Counted from the first letter of the stretch, positions 33,845 to 42,822 are shown. The stretch is DNA of 64,000 nucleotides from Chersky-840 sp035604715 (GCA_963731665.1 CAVSWP010000011.1:124001-188000); one strand, 5' to 3'. The notes: generated by a model from the sequence alone, not told the origin. Translations and numbers: made by a program.

Positions 33845-34681
33845 TCACGAGGACAGGAAGTCGAGGACGTCGGGCAGCGCCCGCCGGTCCTGGGCGATGA
33901 AGATGTGACCGCCTTCGTACACCCGCAGCTCGGCCCCGGCGATGCTGGCGACGATGGCCTCGCTGTTGGCCACGGGGGCGATCCCGTCGAAGCGCCCGGC
34001 GGCCACCAGGGTCGGACAGGTGATGTGCCCCAGCCGTTCCCACACATCGTGATGGCGCCGGGCCTGGAGCTGTTCGAATTCACCGCGGCGACCCTCGTCC
34101 GACAGCGGGGTGCCCGACCTCTGGGCCCCGGCATCCACGAGCGCCTGGTCCCCGGGGTGCGCGGCGAGCCATTCGCCCGAGAACCGGGTGTCGAGGAGCC
34201 GCACGGAGGTCTCGGCCCGCTGGCTCGGCGACAGGTCGGCCAGCTCGTGCAACGGGAACGACGAGCCCCCGCCCCCGCCGGCCGACGTGCACAACAGCGC
34301 CAGCCGCTCCACCCGGTGCGGGGCGGTGACCGCCAGCTCCTGCGCCACCATGCCACCGAAGCTGATGCCGAGTACGCGACACGTCGGCCACCCCACGACG
34401 TCGAGGAGCCCCAGCGCGTCCGACGCGTACTGGGCCATGGTGTAGGGACCCGGCGGTATGGCGCTGCGGCCCAGGCCCCGTTGGTCGTGGGCCAGAAGGT
34501 CGAAACGACCGGCGAGGATTTCGATGAGCGGAGACACCGATGCCAGTGTCGAGCCCGAACCGTTGAGGAACAGCACCCGCGGACCCGTCCCGGCGCGCTC
34601 GTAGTACAGGTCGACCCCGTTGACCGTGGCGGATGACACTGCGTCCTTCCGGAGCCGCTCAGGTCCGGTCCCTGGGCTCAC
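33845..34681 (-). CDS. Alpha/beta hydrolase (3-oxoadipate enol-lactonase-like)
   Basis: The 278-aa hydrolase has LFLNGSGST as oxyanion region, LAHDQRGLGRS, nucleophile Ser107 in LGISFGGMVAQ, an Asp in AAGRFDGIAP and His in YEGGHIFI. This is the standard set of the PcaD/RsbQ-like group. GTG 34639 is an alternative start. Convergent with the dehalogenase-like gene; no operon partner is clear and the substrate is unknown. Confidence 0.78.
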   Translation of the reverse strand: MSPGTGPERLRKDAVSSATVNGVDLYYERAGTGPRVLFLNGSGSTLASVSPLIEILAGRFDLLAHDQRGLGRSAIPPGPYTMAQYASDALGLLDVVGWPTCRVLGISFGGMVAQELAVTAPHRVERLALLCTSAGGGGGSSFPLHELADLSPSQRAETSVRLLDTRFSGEWLAAHPGDQALVDAGAQRSGTPLSDEGRRGEFEQLQARRHHDVWERLGHITCPTLVAAGRFDGIAPVANSEAIVASIAGAELRVYEGGHIFIAQDRRALPDVLDFLSS

Positions 34682-34696
34682 GGGCCGGGCGCCGAG

Positions 34697-35101
34697 CTAC
34701 GAGTCGGCCCCGTCACCCAGCTCCCGGGCCCGCAGCTCCGTCTCACGACGCCGGAGCTGGGCCTCGAGCATGTGCAGACGGGCTCGCTCTTCGCGCTCGC
34801 GGATCACGGGATGGAGATGGTCGAGCCCGGGGGCGTCGGTATGCGACACCACGGAGCTCGTGGTCCGCGGGCGCGAGCGCTGGCGCTCGACCCCGACCAC
34901 TCGGCCGCCTTGGATGCGGGGGCGACCGAAGCACAGCCACAAGATCGACCCGATATCGAAGAGCACCAGGACGATGACGAACCAGGCGATCTTGGGGAGG
35001 TTGCGGACGAGGGCGTCCTCGGTGGTGACCACGTCATACAGGCAGTAGATCCAAACGAAGACGACCGCTATCCCGATGAAGCCAGCGACGACCTCCGGCA
35101 T
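34697..35101 (-). CDS. PLDc_N (cardiolipin synthase N-terminal-like) membrane protein
   Basis: The 134-aa protein has two transmembrane helices (about residues 5-21 and 38-57) framing a YDVVTTEDALVRNLPKIAW loop, the PLDc_N signature. After GRPRIQGGRV comes a long charged coiled tail (EREERARLHMLEAQLRRRE) that may form a helix. No phospholipase domain follows, so it is a stand-alone membrane anchor of unknown function. ATG 35101 has a good GGAGGTG site. Confidence 0.75.
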   Translation of the reverse strand: MPEVVAGFIGIAVVFVWIYCLYDVVTTEDALVRNLPKIAWFVIVLVLFDIGSILWLCFGRPRIQGGRVVGVERQRSRPRTTSSVVSHTDAPGLDHLHPVIREREERARLHMLEAQLRRRETELRARELGDGADS

Positions 35102-35181
35102 GGCCGGCACCTCCTGGTTACCCCACCCCGGGGCCCGCGAACGGCCCACCGTAGCGTGAGCCGGTGCGGCTTGCTCCTCGG

Positions 35182-35211
35182 TACCGCCGTGCCGAGGGGG
35201 ACACGGCGGTA
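35182..35211 (-). terminator. Hairpin terminator after the SRPBCC gene
   Basis: TACCGCCGTG and CACGGCGGTA form a perfect 10-bp stem with a 10-base loop, four bases beyond the stop of the minus-strand SRPBCC gene. No T-tract follows. Confidence 0.6.
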
Positions 35212-35215
35212 GGGG

Positions 35216-35719
35216 TCAGGTGCGGTCATCGCCGATCCCGTCACCGGGAACGCCGTCGGACGTCACCAGCCGGCTGAGGCGCTCCAGTGTCCGCTGCATG
35301 TCGCGGCGCACCTTGCCCGAGTAGATGCCCCCGAGCTTCAACAGGGCCCGCTGATGGTCGTCGGTGATGTCCCAGCTCTCTCGGACCAGGGTTCCGGCCT
35401 CGGTCGGCGACAACTCGTAGCGCCAGACTCGGCCCGCCACCCAGCGGCCCATCGATCCGGTGGGCCCCGTCTTCCAGGCGATGCGTCTGCCCTCTTCGAA
35501 CTCGACGACCCTGTTCACGGTGGAGTACGACACCAACATCTTCATGCCCATGCCGAAGGTCGTGCCCATCGCCAGGTGCTGTGGGGTCTTTTCGTCGGCG
35601 CCCTGGAGCATGCCCGACCCGTCGATCAGATGATGCCGGCTGACATCGGCCAGGATGGCGAACACGGCTTGCGGTGGAGCGGCGACCTCCCGCTCGACGC
35701 TGAGCACGTAACCCTTCAT
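35216..35719 (-). CDS. SRPBCC-family (START/polyketide cyclase-like) protein
   Basis: The 167-aa protein starts with SVEREVAAPPQAVFAILADVSRH, the opening of polyketide_cyc2/SRPBCC ligand-binding folds, and has a later RVWRYELSPTEAGTLVRESWD strand pair. It begins three bases after the transpeptidase stop, so both are one operon. The ligand is unknown; a lipid or hydrophobic small molecule is usual for the fold. Confidence 0.78.
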   Translation of the reverse strand: MKGYVLSVEREVAAPPQAVFAILADVSRHHLIDGSGMLQGADEKTPQHLAMGTTFGMGMKMLVSYSTVNRVVEFEEGRRIAWKTGPTGSMGRWVAGRVWRYELSPTEAGTLVRESWDITDDHQRALLKLGGIYSGKVRRDMQRTLERLSRLVTSDGVPGDGIGDDRT

Positions 35720-35722
35720 GGC

Positions 35723-36787
35723 TCAGCCCTCGATCTCGACGGGCGTGCCCGGGACCACCTGTTGGGCCAAAGTCGTAATGGCATTGTTGGGAAGCCTGAC
35801 ACAACCATGGCTGGCGTACGAGCCGATCACCCAGGGTTGGTTCGTCCCGTGAATGCCCACCTGCCCGGGGCCTCCATCGAAGCTGTAGTACGTGTTCGAG
35901 AAGGCCGACGTGCCCATGGCATAGGGGCCGTAGACGTTGTTGGGATCGGTGAGCTTGGCGATGAAGGCCACGAAGAACGAGCCCGTGGGTGTGGGCGAGC
36001 TCGGCGCCCCGGGTGCCACCGAGCTCGAGAACACGGCGGCATTGTCGTGGTAGAGGGTGAGCTTGCGGGCGGCGAGGTTCACGACGATGTGGTCGGTGAC
36101 GAACGAGGTCGTGACGTCGGCGCTCGGTATCCACCGAGTGGTCTCGTTGGGACGCGCCGGGATGTAGGCCTGCACCCATCCCGGCTGGTAGCCGGTGACC
36201 AGCAGGACCACCGTGGCGCCCAGGTAATTCGGATTGGCGAGGGTGCCCACCGGTTTGGCCGCACCGGGTGTGGCGTACAGCGGCAGCGTGCGAACCGTCG
36301 CCGTGGCGATCACCGAGGGATCGGCGATGTTGGACGGGGCGCTGTTGATGAGGGGGGCAACAGCCGGGACGACGTAGGTCCTCCACGTGCTGGGCAGCGG
36401 TCCGGCCGGCGCGTTCACGTCGAACGCCGCCGAGGTGCTGGGTGCCGGAGGGATGATGATCGGCGTGGGCGCGGGCGGGATCACGATCGGGGTGAGCGCA
36501 GGCTCTGTGCCATGTGCCTTGATGGCGACGTGCCGGGGCGAGGCCTTGCCTGCATGCGACGACGGCCCCGTGGCGCTCGAGCCGCCGGTGAGGTCCAAGA
36601 CGACCGAGGCGCCCCCGGAGGCCACCAACGTCACGGCGACCACCAGGAGAAGGGAGCTCGACCCCCCGATGGGCCACCGCCGCCGGCGTACCGGAGGCGC
36701 CGAGACCACGGGCGAGGGCGGTGGCGTCAACCACACCGGCTCCCGGCTCTCCGGGTTCCGCACAAGTGGCTGACGGCGGAATCGCAT
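35723..36787 (-). CDS. L,D-transpeptidase (YkuD domain) with N-terminal membrane anchor
   Basis: The 354-aa protein has a cytoplasmic Arg-rich start and one transmembrane helix (about 38-58). A Pro/Ala-rich linker and an SH3-like stretch (ATPGAAKPVGTLANPNY) follow, then a C-terminal YkuD domain with IHGTN and SHGCVRL, catalytic Cys near 329. Such enzymes form 3-3 crosslinks in peptidoglycan or attach proteins outside the membrane. ATG 36787 is supported by a -10 hexamer seven bases upstream. The following gene in the operon encodes the SRPBCC protein. Confidence 0.88.
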   Translation of the reverse strand: MRFRRQPLVRNPESREPVWLTPPPSPVVSAPPVRRRRWPIGGSSSLLLVVAVTLVASGGASVVLDLTGGSSATGPSSHAGKASPRHVAIKAHGTEPALTPIVIPPAPTPIIIPPAPSTSAAFDVNAPAGPLPSTWRTYVVPAVAPLINSAPSNIADPSVIATATVRTLPLYATPGAAKPVGTLANPNYLGATVVLLVTGYQPGWVQAYIPARPNETTRWIPSADVTTSFVTDHIVVNLAARKLTLYHDNAAVFSSSVAPGAPSSPTPTGSFFVAFIAKLTDPNNVYGPYAMGTSAFSNTYYSFDGGPGQVGIHGTNQPWVIGSYASHGCVRLPNNAITTLAQQVVPGTPVEIEG

Positions 36788-36794
36788 TACAACC

Positions 36795-36800
36795 AGAGTA
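36795..36800 (-). promoter_or_regulatory. Leaderless-type -10 hexamer TACTCT
   Basis: On the minus strand TACTCT is followed by seven bases and the ATG of the transpeptidase. Confidence 0.5.
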
Positions 36801-36843
36801 CCCGGGTCCCGTGCACTGCAGTCTGGCGCCCCGCGTGCCGGCG

Positions 36844-37647
36844 TCAGCCTGCGCGCATCCGACCCCAGGCCGAGATCATGGGCGGCTGGGCGAGGTCGAG
36901 ACGCCCCGACGCCACGCTCTCCAGGTGCTCGTCGATCTCCGCGTCGGTGGCGATCTCGTGGTGCACCAGTTGGTCGCGGATCAATTCGATCGTGGTGGTT
37001 TCGAGCGGCGCGCACGCCGGCATGGAAAGCGGAAAGTACGCGTCGGCGGCCACGTCGACCAGGCCCGCACTGCGCAAGAGGCGGGGCAGCGTCCGGCCGT
37101 AGGCGAGGTCCACTCCTCGTTGCGCCATCAGGGCTCTGAACCCGGTGCGCACCCGGTTGGCCAGCTCTTCCTGGGGGCTTCGGGGATCGAGGCAGCTGAG
37201 CGGTTGCAGGGTGGGGTCGGCGTCCTCGACGAGCAGCCAGCCACCGGGGCGCAGCACCTGCACCATGGACCGCAGTGCGGCGTCACGAGCGGGCACGTGG
37301 ACGAGCACCAACCGGGCATGGACCAAGTCGAAGGTCTCCGCCGGTGGCGCGTCGCGACCCACATCGTGACGACGCACCTCGACCTCGGAACCGGCCGCGT
37401 CCCGAGCCCACGAGACGTCGATGTCGGTGGCGAGCACTCTTCCGCCCGGACCCACTCGCTGCGCCAGCCAGCGCACCACCGACGGCCCGCCCGCACCCAC
37501 CTCCCAGCAGTGCCACCCTTCGGTGATGCCCAGAGCCTCGAGGTGACGGAACGTCGTGGGGTCGAAGATCGCGCTCAACACGTCGAGGCGCGAGCCGGCC
37601 ACGGCGGACCGGTTGTCCAGCAGGTACCTGTCTGTGTCGTCACTCAC
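36844..37647 (-). CDS. Class I SAM-dependent methyltransferase
   Basis: The 267-aa protein has motif I WEVGAGGPSVVRWLAQR, the acidic LATDID strand end and a post-motif block VHARLVLVHVPARD. The helical C terminus varies in this family. The target is unknown. Its start overlaps the end of the upstream Dabb-like gene by eight bases, so they are one transcript. Confidence 0.82.
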   Translation of the reverse strand: MSDDTDRYLLDNRSAVAGSRLDVLSAIFDPTTFRHLEALGITEGWHCWEVGAGGPSVVRWLAQRVGPGGRVLATDIDVSWARDAAGSEVEVRRHDVGRDAPPAETFDLVHARLVLVHVPARDAALRSMVQVLRPGGWLLVEDADPTLQPLSCLDPRSPQEELANRVRTGFRALMAQRGVDLAYGRTLPRLLRSAGLVDVAADAYFPLSMPACAPLETTTIELIRDQLVHHEIATDAEIDEHLESVASGRLDLAQPPMISAWGRMRAG

Positions 37648-38350
37648 CGGATTCCTGCGCAGCCGTGGTCGTCATGGCGTAGAAGAGCTCGGCGCTTCGC
37701 TTGACGATGCCACCCATCCATTCGTCCCAGCCCACGCGCTCCACGTCGGCCAGGGCGGACCCACCGTGCCGGTAGGCGTCGAGGGCGTCGAGGCTCGAGA
37801 AACCCTGCTCCCAGATGTGGGTCCATCGCGGTGGGCCCATGACCGGTGTGACGCCGTCGAACCACGCCGCGCCCATGGTGTTGGGGGCGAACACCGAGAC
37901 GACCATGCCCGGAGCATCCGGCCGCACACGCTCCAGTGCCTGGCCCAGGCGCTGCACCTCGGCCTCCGGGACACCGGCCTCGAGGCGGAGCAGGACGAGC
38001 CGGCGGATGCCGCTGCGCATCCGGTAGGACGGGGCGCCGCAGCCGTAGCCGTACAGACCCGCTCCCAGCGGGCCGTCGATGACGAGACGTTCGGGTGAGT
38101 CCGGAAGCAGATACCGGTCCAGGACCACGGCATGGTAGGGGTGGACCATGTACCGGCGGTACGCCTCCGGCGACGCATAGGCGTGCTCCCACACGATCTG
38201 GACGGGCGCGTCGGACAGGTTGGTACCGACGGCGCAGTCGAGGACCTCGGGGATGAAGCGCCCACAGTCTCGACACGCCGCTTCCAGGGCGCGCACACCT
38301 TCGGCGGGCGCGTCGGGACGAAGGGCGTACACCTCGAAACGCCGCAGCAT
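37640..38350 (-). CDS. Duplicated alpha/beta-barrel (Dabb/EthD-like) protein
   Basis: The 236-aa protein contains two ferredoxin-like halves. The first ends with IVWEHAYASPEAYRRYMVHPYHAVVLDRYL, which is the Dabb pattern of a His near the end of the second helix. The second half has WTHIWEQGFSSLDALDAYRHG. Stress-responsive Dabb proteins bind small hydrophobic ligands or act as cyclases. The start codon overlaps the stop of the upstream ABM-like gene (TGATG). Two further small barrel proteins lie within 3 kb. Confidence 0.65.
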   Translation of the reverse strand: MLRRFEVYALRPDAPAEGVRALEAACRDCGRFIPEVLDCAVGTNLSDAPVQIVWEHAYASPEAYRRYMVHPYHAVVLDRYLLPDSPERLVIDGPLGAGLYGYGCGAPSYRMRSGIRRLVLLRLEAGVPEAEVQRLGQALERVRPDAPGMVVSVFAPNTMGAAWFDGVTPVMGPPRWTHIWEQGFSSLDALDAYRHGGSALADVERVGWDEWMGGIVKRSAELFYAMTTTAAQESGE

Positions 38351-38667
38351 CACGGCGGCGGGAGAGTCGCCGGAGTGAAGAAGCGGCGGGTCCCGCCCAC
38401 CCGCAGGGAGGCGGCCGTGCGCCCGTACTCGTGGAACCGGGGATCGAGCACCATGTTCTTTCTGATCTCGTTCCACTGTTCGTGGTCCTCGAAGGCCCAC
38501 GTCACCTGGACCTGGACCCGCTCACCGATCTCGCCCGAGGTCGTGGCGCACGAGACGAAGGACGCTCCGGCATCGGTCATCACCGCCATGGCCAGGGTGG
38601 CCACGACGTGGAGGTACTCGTCCACGAGCTCGGGCTCGACCTCGACGGTGTCGACGAGATGCATCAT
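38350..38667 (-). CDS. Small NIPSNAP/ABM-like ferredoxin-fold protein
   Basis: The 105-aa protein (MMHLVDTVEVEPELVDEYL) has one ferredoxin-like unit with a C-terminal VTWAFEDHEQWNEIRKNMVLDP block like ABM and NIPSNAP proteins. It is coupled by stop/start overlap to the two-domain barrel protein downstream, suggesting that they form a shared barrel. The start is one of two adjacent ATGs at 38667/38664. Function unknown. Confidence 0.62.
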   Translation of the reverse strand: MMHLVDTVEVEPELVDEYLHVVATLAMAVMTDAGASFVSCATTSGEIGERVQVQVTWAFEDHEQWNEIRKNMVLDPRFHEYGRTAASLRVGGTRRFFTPATLPPP

Positions 38668-38695
38668 CGTTCGGTGTCGTCTCTCTCGGGCCGGC

Positions 38696-39394
38696 TCAGT
38701 CCCCGTCGCCGAGTACCCAGGACAGCCCACCCTGGAGATATCGGAGGTAGTCGGGGGTCTCCCAAGCCCCGGGGAAGTGCCCGAGGGAGCTGTAGAAGAC
38801 GCGTCCGTCTCCCTCGTGGAAGCACCAGGCCAGGGGGAAGCCGACCGGTGGCCGCCGGGCCCCGGCCACCGACATGTCGAGCTGCCCGTCCGCCACGCGC
38901 AGCAGGACGCGGGCGTCAGGCCGGAGGTCGCGAAAGAGGTACACCTCGTCGTGCCAGCGCCACCGGGCCCCGAGGTGCCTGGTGCTCGGATGCGAGCGGT
39001 CGACGACGTCGATGTCGAAGGTCTGGGTCCACGGGTGGCCGTCGAATCGGGCCCCGACGAGTGATCCGTACTCCTCCCACAACGCACAGGAGTCGGTGGC
39101 GGCATGGACGGCCAGGATCGCCACGCGTCCCGAGCGCACACCCTCGGTGATCGCGGCGCGCTGCGCTTCGGACCACGGGGTCTCACCGATCGTGAACAGC
39201 GCCAGGACCCCGCCCCCGGCCAGCGCGGCCGGCTGGATCTCGGTGACCTCGCCCACGCGCACCGGCTCGAGCGAAGCCAGCTCGGCCAGCTCCGCCAGCG
39301 CCACCGCCGCTTGGGGGAGGACGCCGTGGACGCCGGCGGGCCCGTCGGGGTAGGGGGCCACGTCGGTGACGATGAACATCGGGGAGGGGCTCAC
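38696..39394 (-). CDS. ThuA-like domain protein
   Basis: The 232-aa protein has the class I glutamine amidotransferase-like fold of ThuA: GVLALFTIGETPWSEAQRAAI, the HAATDSC turn and RWHDEVYLFRDLRPDARVLLR. It ends with GRVFYSSLGHFPGAWETPDYLR, the most conserved ThuA block. GTG 39394 is preferred because of a TACCAT hexamer eight bases upstream; ATG 39379 is an alternative. Members are linked to sugar and polyol catabolism, though the chemistry is not established. It begins the run of minus-strand genes down to 36844. Confidence 0.8.
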   Translation of the reverse strand: MSPSPMFIVTDVAPYPDGPAGVHGVLPQAAVALAELAELASLEPVRVGEVTEIQPAALAGGGVLALFTIGETPWSEAQRAAITEGVRSGRVAILAVHAATDSCALWEEYGSLVGARFDGHPWTQTFDIDVVDRSHPSTRHLGARWRWHDEVYLFRDLRPDARVLLRVADGQLDMSVAGARRPPVGFPLAWCFHEGDGRVFYSSLGHFPGAWETPDYLRYLQGGLSWVLGDGD

Positions 39395-39402
39395 CGTCGT
39401 GG

Positions 39403-39408
39403 ATGGTA
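39403..39408 (-). promoter_or_regulatory. Leaderless-type -10 hexamer TACCAT
   Basis: On the minus strand TACCAT is followed by eight bases and the GTG at 39394. Confidence 0.45.
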
Positions 39409-39431
39409 GCGACCGGGCCCCAGCGGCGGCG

Positions 39432-40217
39432 CTAGGCGGTGATCCCTCCGTCCACGGCCAAGACCGCACCCGTGGTGTAGGCGGACTCGTCCGAAGCCAA
39501 GAAGGCGATCGCGGCGGCCACCTGGTCCGGCGTACAGAAGCCCATGCGGCTGGTGATCTTGTAGATGTGCTTGCGGTCTCCCCCTTCGGGGAGTTGGAAG
39601 CTCCCGATGAGGGGGGTGTCGACCCCTCCGGGAGCCACGGCGTTGATGCGGACCCCCCGATCGGCGTACTCGACGGCCAGGGCCTTGGTCAGCATGATCA
39701 CACCGCCCTTCGACGCGCAGTACGCCGCCGAGTAGGCCGACCCGATGAGGCCTGACGTCGAGGCGATGTTGACGATGTTGCCTCCGGGGGCCTCGAGCAT
39801 GTACCGGAGCGCCGCCTTCGACATGAGGAAGGTCCCGGTCAGGTTCACGGCCAGGATGCGGTCCCACGTGGCCAGGGGCAGGTCGACGGTGTGGGCGAAG
39901 GTCCCGATGCCGGCGACGTTGCACAACACATCGGGCCGGCCCAGCGCCGAGGCAACCTCGGTGACGGTCTCGTTCACCTGGGCCTCGTCGGTGACGTCAC
40001 AGCGGTAGGCGACCGCCTTGGCCCCCAGGATGGCGAGGGCCTCCACGGTCTCGTCGAGTCGGTCGGGGACCACGTCGAGACAGGCCACCGAGGCGCCTTC
40101 CACCGCCAGGCGGATGGCGGTGGACCTGCCGATGCCCGAGCCGGCGCCGGTGACGATGGCGGTCTTCTCCTCGAAACGTCGCGCCGGCGGGGCGCCCACG
40201 GCGGGATCCGTGCTCAC
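39432..40217 (-). CDS. Short-chain dehydrogenase/reductase
   Basis: The 261-aa SDR has the cofactor motif GAGSGIGR near residue 25, an NVAG strand, a catalytic Ser in IASTSG and YCASKGG (YxxxK). The N terminus carries an extra MSTDPAVGAPPARRF. It probably oxidises or reduces an alcohol/ketone on a CoA ester or hydroxy acid, as SDRs next to acyl-CoA ligases often do. Its GTG start overlaps the TGA of the upstream gene, the third gene of the ligase operon. Confidence 0.88.
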   Translation of the reverse strand: MSTDPAVGAPPARRFEEKTAIVTGAGSGIGRSTAIRLAVEGASVACLDVVPDRLDETVEALAILGAKAVAYRCDVTDEAQVNETVTEVASALGRPDVLCNVAGIGTFAHTVDLPLATWDRILAVNLTGTFLMSKAALRYMLEAPGGNIVNIASTSGLIGSAYSAAYCASKGGVIMLTKALAVEYADRGVRINAVAPGGVDTPLIGSFQLPEGGDRKHIYKITSRMGFCTPDQVAAAIAFLASDESAYTTGAVLAVDGGITA

Positions 40218-41122
40218 GACGACCTCCTCTGGTCGCTCTGGTCGGCCCAGAGCATGTCGGTGTACGTGTCGGTTCCCGGGATGGTGGGGATGAACGGGAG
40301 GGCGGCCACCACCCGGCCCTTCCCCGCCTTCTCCAGGGCACTGCGGTGGGCGCCGATGACGGCGTCCCAGGCTTCTTGGGGTGCGGTGTCGAGGAACCAC
40401 AGCGTCAGCTGGCGGCGGTCGTCGGACTCCGATCGGGGGACGTCCCCGGGTGCGTCGATGAGCAGCGGCAACGGGTCGGCGGCGATCACGAGCCGGGCGG
40501 CGGACCCCGGGAGCAGGCCCGGGAGGTGCACGTCGCGCATCCACGTCTCGAAGTCGGCGGCGTCGACGTCATCGGCGCGGTCGGTGAACACGGCCACGAG
40601 CCCGGCCGAGGGGTGGTCGAGGGCGAGCTCGGCGGGCAGGCCGTCGGCCTCCCGAGACCGCTCCCAGGCGTAGCGGTACAGCAAGGTGTGGACGTGGTCG
40701 CGCTCCTCGAACATCCGGCCCGCCTTGTGCAGCGCCTTCACCTGGTCGACCGCCCAGCGGTTCCAGGTGTCGTGGTAGCCGTCGAGCACCCAGTACACCG
40801 AGAGAAAGCTGCCCCGGCCGGGCTCGCCGGTGATGGCCGAAGGATCGGGGTCGCGCAGGGCTTTGAGCTCGGCGGTGGCCACGAAGCGCTTGCCGGCGAA
40901 TTGGTAGGGCCCGATCATGCACCCGGCATAGAAATGGTCCCGCTCGTACCACCGGTTGTAGGCCACCTCGTGGCCCCGCCGGGGCTCGACCAGGGTGAAG
41001 AGCATCGATCCCAGCTTGATGGGCTCGGCTCCGGCGACGATGGGGTGCTGGCGAGGCGGGCGTTCCCCGGCCGGTTTGGCCGGAGCGTCGCTCTTGGCCC
41101 CGGGTCCCTTGGTCTCGGTCAT
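40214..41122 (-). CDS. Two-domain alpha/beta-barrel-like protein, unknown
   Basis: The 302-aa protein has a charged disordered N terminus (1-35). It then has a unit with EVAYNRWYERDHFYAGCM and later a similar unit with DVDAADFETWMRDVHLPGLLPGS, both like the helix-His pattern of EthD/Dabb proteins. It starts within the ligase stop (ATGA overlap) and ends overlapping the SDR start, so all three are translationally coupled and likely act on one substrate. No named family is recognised with confidence. Confidence 0.65.
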   Translation of the reverse strand: MTETKGPGAKSDAPAKPAGERPPRQHPIVAGAEPIKLGSMLFTLVEPRRGHEVAYNRWYERDHFYAGCMIGPYQFAGKRFVATAELKALRDPDPSAITGEPGRGSFLSVYWVLDGYHDTWNRWAVDQVKALHKAGRMFEERDHVHTLLYRYAWERSREADGLPAELALDHPSAGLVAVFTDRADDVDAADFETWMRDVHLPGLLPGSAARLVIAADPLPLLIDAPGDVPRSESDDRRQLTLWFLDTAPQEAWDAVIGAHRSALEKAGKGRVVAALPFIPTIPGTDTYTDMLWADQSDQRRSS

Positions 41123-42729
41123 GGGCTCACTCGCTCCTTCACTCGCCTGTTCTCCAGCTCGGCAGCACGCGCCGCCAGCTCTCGTTTGTCGATCTTGGCC
41201 ATGGGGGTCACGGGCAGTTCCGCCACCAGGTAGAGGCGGTCCGGTGCCTTGTAGTCGGCGAGCCGTTCGTGACATGCGGCCCGAACGTCACCGAGGCTCG
41301 GGGGCGCGGCGGGTGCCACGGGAACCACGAACGCCGTGCCGATCTCCCCGAGGACGGCGTCGGGTGTCCCCACCACCGCCACCTGGTCGACGCCGGGCAA
41401 GTCGCCCAGCACCGCTTCGACCTCGGCGGGGTACACGTTGTACCCGCCGCGGATGTACATGTCCGACACCCGCCCGGCCAACCTCAGATTGCCGTCGTCG
41501 CCGACCCAACCGAGATCGCCCGTGGTCACCCAGCCCTCGGCGTCGAGGACCGCCCCGGTGGCGTCGGGGTCGATCAGCGCGCCCTCGGCGAGGTCACCGA
41601 CATAGCCGCGCAGCACGGCGGCGGAGCGCAGCCGTACCCTCCCCACCTCCCCCGGCGTCACCCGGGCACCATGGTCGTCGACGACCTCGAGCTCGACCCC
41701 GGGCACGGGCCGGCCCACGGTCGTGGCCACCACGTCGTCGCCGTCCTCGGGTCGGGTGCCCGTCCCGAGCGACGACTCGGTGGACGTGTAGCGCACCACC
41801 ACCGGGCACCCCAGACGAACGCGCATGGCACGCACCAGCTCGGGGGGGACCCGCGAAGCGCCGGTGCTGGCGATGCGCAGGTGCGAGAGGTCGGCATGGG
41901 CCAGATCGGGGTGGGCGAGCATCAAGGCCCACTGCGTCGGCACTCCCTGTCCGACGGTGATGCGCTCGGAGCCGAGCAATTCGATCGCCGACGCCGCCGT
42001 CCAGGGCTGGGCGGAGATCACCGTGGTCACGCCGTGGGCGATCTCGTCCCACGGGCGGGTCATGTACCCGACGTGGGGGAACGGCAAAGGCGACAACCGC
42101 CGGTCGCCAGGCTGCGAGAGCACGTCGGTGCCCGCCGCCACCGCCTGGAGGTTGGCGTGGTCGAACACCGCCCCCTTGGGCGCCCCGGTAGAACCACTGG
42201 TCCACACGATGGCAACCGGGTCGCGGGCGCCTACGTCGGGCAGGTGGGCGGCGGCGTGCTCCCCCGCATCGCCGAGGGCGTGGCGCGCCAGTACCGTGCC
42301 CGACCCCGGGGGCACCGATCCCGGGGACACGACCTCGGTGTCGACGACGGTCACGGCGGGGTGGACCCGGGCCACGATGGAGGCCTGCTCGGCGGAGCCC
42401 ATGCGGAGGTTCACCCCGGTCGTGATGGCACCGATCCGAGCGGCGGCCAGATAACACAGGGCGTAGTCGATCGAGGTGGGCAGCAGCAGGCAGACGACAT
42501 CGCCTTTGCCCACCCCCAAAGACATCAAGAGCACGGCGACGGCGTCGGAGGCGGCGTCCCAGCCCGCGAAGCTCAGGCGCCGACGGCCGTGGGCATCGGC
42601 CGGGACCAGCCCGCTGGCGCCGGGGGCGGCCAGCTCGACATAGGCCTCGACCTCGGCGTTCTGTTCGGCTGCGGCCCGCAGGACGTCGGTGACGGTGACG
42701 TGGTCCCCCCGGATCTGACGCACCGTCAT
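41119..42729 (-). CDS. AMP-forming acyl-CoA synthetase
   Basis: The 536-aa ligase has WTSGSTGAPKGAVF near residue 172, RYTSTESSLGTGTR, TTGDLGWVGDDGNLRLAGR and RGGYNVYPAEVEAVL, with a C-terminal MAKIDKREL that carries the adenylation Lys. It is first in an operon with a barrel-like protein and an SDR. A TACCAT hexamer lies about ten bases before ATG 42729. The substrate is unknown; the coupled genes suggest a hydroxy- or keto-acid breakdown route. Confidence 0.88.
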   Translation of the reverse strand: MTVRQIRGDHVTVTDVLRAAAEQNAEVEAYVELAAPGASGLVPADAHGRRRLSFAGWDAASDAVAVLLMSLGVGKGDVVCLLLPTSIDYALCYLAAARIGAITTGVNLRMGSAEQASIVARVHPAVTVVDTEVVSPGSVPPGSGTVLARHALGDAGEHAAAHLPDVGARDPVAIVWTSGSTGAPKGAVFDHANLQAVAAGTDVLSQPGDRRLSPLPFPHVGYMTRPWDEIAHGVTTVISAQPWTAASAIELLGSERITVGQGVPTQWALMLAHPDLAHADLSHLRIASTGASRVPPELVRAMRVRLGCPVVVRYTSTESSLGTGTRPEDGDDVVATTVGRPVPGVELEVVDDHGARVTPGEVGRVRLRSAAVLRGYVGDLAEGALIDPDATGAVLDAEGWVTTGDLGWVGDDGNLRLAGRVSDMYIRGGYNVYPAEVEAVLGDLPGVDQVAVVGTPDAVLGEIGTAFVVPVAPAAPPSLGDVRAACHERLADYKAPDRLYLVAELPVTPMAKIDKRELAARAAELENRRVKERVSP

Positions 42730-42822
42730 AGCGGCGCCGATGGTAACAGGGCGCCACTGTGGTCACGAAGGCCGGTGGATCTTGAGAAGGCGCCCGGGAC
42801 GCGGTACGGACATGATGGGTGC

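Noticed and set aside
41269..42820. N-terminal 518 codons of a plus-strand frame leading into the GNAT gene
   Set aside because: Antisense to the acyl-CoA synthetase; the real GNAT gene starts near 42823.
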